Assembly: GCF_014696435.1 (NCBI RefSeq)
Contig: NZ_JACJQG010000061.1
Coordinates: 1 to 60,117, forward strand
Length of the DNA: 60,117 bases
Source: Calothrix anomala FACHB-343
GTDB taxonomy: Bacteria > Cyanobacteriota > Cyanobacteriia > Cyanobacteriales > Nostocaceae
Direction of reading: 5' to 3'
The translations under genes and the position numbers were made by a program. The notes under the pieces were generated by a model. The model saw only the letters and a program-made list of their open reading frames with translations. It did no database searches and had not been told where the DNA came from. This document shows, one piece after another, positions 56,168 to 60,117 of this stretch (position 1 is its first letter; every line of letters starts with the position of its first letter).

Positions 56168-57352
56168 ATGAAAATTGAATTTTTTAACATAAACCTTTCG
56201 GAATTAATTCAAATTTATAATCATGTACCTAATCTCCTTTCAAGAAAAGCAATCAAAGTTTCCTTGACAGAAGATAGCCTCATCACCCAAAACAATCAAC
56301 TAATTTTTCTAGAAAATGCGAGAAATGGTAACTATTGGGTAATCGCTACTGAAGATAGCAACTATTGGCTTTTACCAAAAACCAATCTCAAAATAGATTC
56401 ATTTAAATATGAAACACTGAAATCTTTATTTCATTGTGATGGATATCAACCAGAAAATACTAGTAAATTTTCCCTACTACATCCAGCTAGAGTTTCTCTT
56501 ACACCGAGTAGTTTGAAGTGGAAACTTGAAGAAAGGGGAAGATTAGATTTTTTAGATGTTGCTAAAACTGCGGAATTATCTCAATTACAAGCTGAACTGG
56601 AATCGATGTATGAAGAAAATAACAAACTCCAATTTCAATTAGAGTCATTAACTCAATATCCTCATCTACTTCAATCTCAGTTAAAACACTTAAGTGAACA
56701 GATTCAAGCCCAAAAGCAGCAGTTTAACCAAAAAATACAGCAAACTGCACAGGAAAGCCAATCTCTGTTAAATATTTTGAACAATAATCTTAATAAGATA
56801 GATACAGAGCTAAAAGAAATCAAAAATTATTTAGTCTCAAATCATAAACAAAATTTATCAAAAAGTAACATTGACTCAAATCAAAACACAATAAATTACG
56901 AATATCAAGTAATCCAACAACCAGTAGATCAATATCAAATACCATCTTCCAGTCAACCTTCTGGTGAGTCCCAGTTCCCTTGGGTATCAGCTTATAATCA
57001 CAACCCAGATAATTTTTCAAAATTTGCTCTGGAAGTTGCCGATACAGAAGACAGTATTAATCAACGCCGCCTTGGGAATAACCAAGCAGTAATTTTTGAA
57101 AAAGTTCGTAGGGGTAGAGGAAATTATTGGCTACTAACTGTAAAAAATGAAAATTATTTAGTCCCTAGAGGAGATTTAAAAATTAATCAATATAATTTAC
57201 AAACAATTACAGCTTTATTTCATTTTATTGGAGATTTTACAGAAAATTCTCCAAAATTTACACTTGTAAAACCTGCTATGGTTTTTCCTTTAGAAGCCGA
57301 AAAATGGCAACTTCAAGAACGTGGTGTACTTAAATTTGAATTTTTTCTATGA
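56168..57352 (+). CDS. Array gene 4: protein with two copies of the repeat domain
   Basis: A 394-residue protein from the ATG at 56168. It has copy D1 at residues ~11-128 (SELIQIYNHVPN, TEDSLITQNNQ, NYWVIATEDSNYWLLPKTNL) and copy D2 at 271-394 (PWVSAYNHNPDNF, TEDSINQRRLGNNQ, QERGVLKF). Between them is a coiled coil (~135-215, LQAELESMYEENNKLQFQL). D2 is closest to copies A and B; D1 is closest to E1 of the next gene. This suggests domain shuffling between neighbours. Two like domains joined by a coiled coil could cross-link partners. Confidence 0.72.
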   Translation: MKIEFFNINLSELIQIYNHVPNLLSRKAIKVSLTEDSLITQNNQLIFLENARNGNYWVIATEDSNYWLLPKTNLKIDSFKYETLKSLFHCDGYQPENTSKFSLLHPARVSLTPSSLKWKLEERGRLDFLDVAKTAELSQLQAELESMYEENNKLQFQLESLTQYPHLLQSQLKHLSEQIQAQKQQFNQKIQQTAQESQSLLNILNNNLNKIDTELKEIKNYLVSNHKQNLSKSNIDSNQNTINYEYQVIQQPVDQYQIPSSSQPSGESQFPWVSAYNHNPDNFSKFALEVADTEDSINQRRLGNNQAVIFEKVRRGRGNYWLLTVKNENYLVPRGDLKINQYNLQTITALFHFIGDFTENSPKFTLVKPAMVFPLEAEKWQLQERGVLKFEFFL

Positions 57353-57385
57353 ATCTTTTAAGAAATTTAATATTAATTATTTAAT

Positions 57386-58498
57386 ATGCTCAATCCAGAA
57401 GATTTTGAAGAAATTTTCACAAAACTTAATTATATATTTGATAAGGTTAGTGAATTAGATCGGAGATTGGTTTTTTTAGAGAATTCTTTGGGAAATCTAA
57501 ATAAACCCACTCTTATAGACTCAGGAATAAAGGTAGCTGAGGCTATGGAAATTCCGACAATTAACAAAGTCAATTTTTCCAAAAATGAGTTACTAGAAAT
57601 TTATAATAGTGACTTCCGGCAGCTAACTACTTATGTCATAAAAGTATCAGTAACAGAAGATAGCTTGTCTCAACAAAATTTTCAGAAAATTTTATTAGAA
57701 AAAAGAAGAAATGCTAACTATTGGATTATAGTTACTGAAGAGGATGATTACTATCTTTTACCAAAAGGTAATCTAAAAATTGATCGATATAATTATCAAA
57801 TCATAGAATCTTTGTTTCAGTGTCATGGATACCAGCCTGATGTACATAACAAATTTATCCTGAATCAGCCTGCTATCGTTGAGCTAACATCAAATGGGCA
57901 ACAATGGATGTTAGCTCAAAGAGGAGTATTGCAATTTACAACTGCTTTGGATGGTTCAGAGGTAGTAGATATTAAAAATTTGGCTGAAAATCCTGCTGAT
58001 AACAGCAATATCAAAGGTCAGTTAGACGCTTCTATTTCTATATTTAAACATATATCAATATACCCAGAAGAGCGTCTGCGATCGCCTGGAGAAATATCAT
58101 TAGTTAATGACTATAATCAAAATCCTAATCTCTTTACTTCGCTATATTCTGTCATCGAAGTTCGAGAATCTGAAGAAAGCATTAATAGAGTCTTTTTTAT
58201 TAACAACGAACCTAAAATTCAACTTGTCAAACTTCACCCAGGTCATTACTGGATCGTAGTTGCCGAAAACATAAGTTATCTATTTCCTAAGTTTAATATT
58301 ATAATTACTCAGGAAAATTTAGACATAGTGCAAGATATATTTGAATGCCAAAACTATCACGATAATCATTCTCATCCATTCACCTTAATCCAGCCAGGAA
58401 AATTATCTCCTTTGTTCCCAGAGGATACCGACTCAGTGCTGACCTCAGTAGATCGGTGGATCTTGTTAGAACGGGGAGTACTGCGATTTAAATTTTAA
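57386..58498 (+). CDS. Array gene 5: protein with two divergent copies of the repeat domain
   Basis: A 370-residue protein, 33 bases after array gene 4. A short N-terminal coiled coil (LNYIFDKVSELDRRLVFLEN) is followed by copy E1 at ~67-185 (NELLEIYNSDFRQ, TEDSLSQQNFQ, YYLLPKGNLKIDRYNYQ, AQRGVLQF). Copy E2 is at ~246-370 (SLVNDYNQNPN, ESEESINRVFF, ERGVLRFKF). E2 is the most divergent copy and has lost the GRGNYW block's form (HPGHYWIVV). It is the last gene of the array. Confidence 0.7.
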   Translation: MLNPEDFEEIFTKLNYIFDKVSELDRRLVFLENSLGNLNKPTLIDSGIKVAEAMEIPTINKVNFSKNELLEIYNSDFRQLTTYVIKVSVTEDSLSQQNFQKILLEKRRNANYWIIVTEEDDYYLLPKGNLKIDRYNYQIIESLFQCHGYQPDVHNKFILNQPAIVELTSNGQQWMLAQRGVLQFTTALDGSEVVDIKNLAENPADNSNIKGQLDASISIFKHISIYPEERLRSPGEISLVNDYNQNPNLFTSLYSVIEVRESEESINRVFFINNEPKIQLVKLHPGHYWIVVAENISYLFPKFNIIITQENLDIVQDIFECQNYHDNHSHPFTLIQPGKLSPLFPEDTDSVLTSVDRWILLERGVLRFKF

Positions 58499-58916
58499 AG
58501 TAAACAATCGACATTTGCTATTTATCACAATATACTGTAAACTCTTTTACCGGCAGGCATAACCCACATCATCTTTTTGCGGGTGAACTTCTGATACAAC
58601 CTGCTCGTTATGACTGCCAAATTGTAGTCAATTCACTCCTGACAACCTTAGCCTTGATTTACTGTGCTAACTGCGTAGAGCCAATGAATCAATAAATTAA
58701 GGGTCTCAGTGATTGTGCATAACTTTATTAAGCGATATTGACATATATCTTAAGGAATATTCTTGCTATTACACATATTAAATAGCTAAAACTAGCAATT
58801 ATTCTTTAAAGACTAAAGATTCCTTTAATTTAAGCGTTGTAACTCCCGTTTTTTAAGGATAACATGGTAAATATTGTGTACTGACGACTCATACCAGATT
58901 TGGTATCCGATTTTCT
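58499..58916. other. Gap before remA
   Basis: No gene, tandem repeat or clear terminator is seen. GATTTGGTATCCGAT sits close to the remA start. This gap divides the accessory locus from the housekeeping remA-gmk pair. Confidence 0.45.
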
Positions 58917-59183
58917 ATGGAAATTCAATTAATCAATATAGGTTTTGGCAACATCGTGTCTGCTAATCGAGTAGTTGCCATTGTTAGTCCAGAATCTGCG
59001 CCAATCAAGCGGATCATTACCGATGCAAGGGACAGGGGCCAACTTGTTGATGCGACTTACGGGCGTCGGACTAGGGCGGTAATTATTACCGATTCCAGCC
59101 ACGTAATTCTCTCAGCGATTCAACCGGAAACTGTAGCCAATCGCTTCGTGATTTCTCGGGAGCATCAAGTTGTAGATAATTAA
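58917..59183 (+). CDS. RemA-like regulatory protein (DUF370)
   Basis: An 88-residue DUF370/RemA family protein: [59 protein letters not shown] and QPETVANRF cover nearly the whole domain. In Bacillus subtilis RemA is a DNA-binding activator of biofilm matrix genes; the cyanobacterial role is not established. It precedes gmk by 172 bases; remA-like genes next to gmk are a widespread arrangement, which supports the identification. Confidence 0.9.
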   Translation: MEIQLINIGFGNIVSANRVVAIVSPESAPIKRIITDARDRGQLVDATYGRRTRAVIITDSSHVILSAIQPETVANRFVISREHQVVDN

Positions 59184-59355
59184 CTAAAGATGGACTAACA
59201 TCCCTACACTATTTACCCCGTATCAGCAGTACTATGTGAATTAGACGATTTTTCTGTCACCCTTGTGACCAATTCCTTAGTCAAGAGTTACACAGCTAAC
59301 AGATACTAGACTAATGAATTTAGCTCTATCGATTAATTCACAGGTTTAGCTGATA

Positions 59356-59955
59356 ATGCAAGTTCTACCCATTCAGAGTGGTGCTACTACTACCAAAGAG
59401 TTCCCGTCTTCCGGACGGCTAATTGTTTTAACCGGGCCTAGTGGGGTTGGCAAAGGCACTTTGCTACGTGCTTTGTTGCAACGTCATCCAGAACTTTACT
59501 ATTCGGTTTCGATGACAACCCGTTCTCCTCGCCCAGGAGAAATTAACGGCAAACACTATTACTTTGTGAGCCGCGCTAAATTTGAACAATTGGTTGCCCA
59601 AAGGGAATTCTTAGAATGGGCAGAATTTGCAGGTAATTATTACGGTACGCCCCGAGAAGCTGTGCTTAACCAAGTTGGGTCTGGAAAATTGGTTGTACTA
59701 GAAATTGAGCTGGAAGGGGCAAGACAAATTCGCACTTCTTTCCCTAGTGCCCATAGTATTTTTATCTTGCCACCTTCATTTGATGAGTTAGAGAAGCGGA
59801 TTCGCGGTCGCGCCCAAGATTCAGAAGCTGCGATCGCCCGTCGTCTCCAACGCGCTCAAGAAGAAATAAAAGCAGCTGATGAGTTTGACATTAAAATCGT
59901 TAATGACGATTTTGAAACCACTGTAAAAGCTCTAGAAGCGGATTTATTTGGCTAA
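59356..59955 (+). CDS. gmk: Guanylate kinase
   Basis: A 199-residue enzyme that phosphorylates GMP to GDP using ATP, essential for guanine nucleotide synthesis. The P-loop is GPSGVGKGT near residue 30. The GMP-binding region follows in [20 protein letters not shown] and [17 protein letters not shown], then [14 protein letters not shown] and the lid region [20 protein letters not shown]. Length is normal. It lies downstream of the RemA-like gene and upstream of a transposon end. Confidence 0.97.
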   Translation: MQVLPIQSGATTTKEFPSSGRLIVLTGPSGVGKGTLLRALLQRHPELYYSVSMTTRSPRPGEINGKHYYFVSRAKFEQLVAQREFLEWAEFAGNYYGTPREAVLNQVGSGKLVVLEIELEGARQIRTSFPSAHSIFILPPSFDELEKRIRGRAQDSEAAIARRLQRAQEEIKAADEFDIKIVNDDFETTVKALEADLFG

Positions 59956-60016
59956 TTCCCATTCAAGTTCAAAAGTTAGTGGGCAGAAGCGAAAATTAAT
60001 TAAAGCCTTGTTTGAC

Positions 60017-60042
60017 ACTCCCCGCCCTAAAGGGTCGGGGAT
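60017..60042 (-). mobile_element. IS200/IS605-type right-end hairpin
   Basis: ACTCCCCGCCCTAAAGGG and TCGGGGAT form a stem-loop (CCCCG with CGGGG, then CCCT with AGGG) that overlaps the TnpB stop. Such GTGTCAAAC-plus-hairpin ends are typical of IS605-group elements in cyanobacteria. The element's right end would then be at about 60000-60015, with a guide RNA possibly transcribed across it. Confidence 0.5.
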
Positions 60043-60117
60043 TCTACATTCACCCTAGTTACTTGCTCTACCAGGGTTTCCCCAAGCAGAGTAGAGGTTA
60101 CTAGTCCTGTAGCGTTA
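60027..60117 (-). CDS. TnpB-like transposase C-terminus, partial
   Basis: Reading the minus strand from the window edge, an open frame of about 30 codons ends NATGLVTST, then GETLVEQVTRVNVESPTL before a TAG at 60027-60029. This resembles the tail of IS200/IS605-group TnpB proteins, which often end in ...VESPTL followed by a hairpin. The rest of the gene lies outside the window. The stop codon is inside the CCCCGCCC/GGGTCGGGG hairpin. Confidence 0.55.
   Translation of the reverse strand, partial: NATGLVTSTLLGETLVEQVTRVNVESPTL

Overview
The window looks like chromosomal DNA of a filamentous, probably heterocyst-forming cyanobacterium of the Nostoc, Calothrix or Tolypothrix kind. The evidence is the many HIP1 octamers (GCGATCGC), phycobilisome linker genes, an xisH/xisI pair, heptamer-type short tandem repeats in the intergenic DNA, and low to moderate GC. 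No rRNA, tRNA or CRISPR array was seen.

Layout. 0-3 kb: a small unknown gene, xisI-xisH and ahcY, all on the minus strand; two related terminator hairpins follow xisHI and ahcY. 3.5-8.5 kb: an MscS-type channel, a receiver-only regulator with an overlapping membrane histidine kinase, and an EamA exporter. 8.9-17.5 kb: a peptide-secretion locus with one double-glycine precursor, a tandem cyclic-nucleotide-binding-fold protein, an HlyD-like adaptor, a C39-peptidase ABC transporter and a second NHLP-type ABC transporter. 17.6-27.6 kb: a cupin, a CpcD-domain linker, a small membrane protein, then a chromatic-acclimation block (ccaR, cpeR-like, cpcL, ccaS, cpcD, cpcG). A direct repeat that fits my memory of the CcaR-binding G-box lies between ccaR and cpeR-cpcL. 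27.6-34 kb: an HTH protein, a fused aminodeoxychorismate synthase, a broken VOC gene, a lipoprotein, a free-standing GAF protein with the DXCF cyanobacteriochrome signature, and aroC.

34.2-58.5 kb is the accessory part and the best candidate for an undescribed system. A vWA-like lipoprotein is divergent from a plus-strand run of a 35-codon leader ORF, an EAD-trypsin protease, an unknown protein, an EAD-iSTAND-like ATPase, a MoxR AAA+ ATPase, a vWA protein and a giant protein ending in an Hsp70/actin-fold ATPase. A membrane protein, a tubulin-like GTPase and a second Hsp70/actin-fold protein follow. Then come five tandem genes carrying seven copies of one ~120-residue domain on different N-termini (coiled coil, zinc ribbon, membrane anchor, or a second copy). 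The core resembles the vWA-MoxR-centred conflict systems with effector-associated domains described from comparative genomics. The Hsp70 pair, the tubulin and the seven-copy domain family look like additions to that plan.

58.9-60 kb returns to housekeeping genes: a RemA-like regulator and gmk. At the right edge is the 3' end of a TnpB-like gene with an IS200/IS605-type hairpin.

All functions are assigned by reading motifs and from memory of families; no database search was run.
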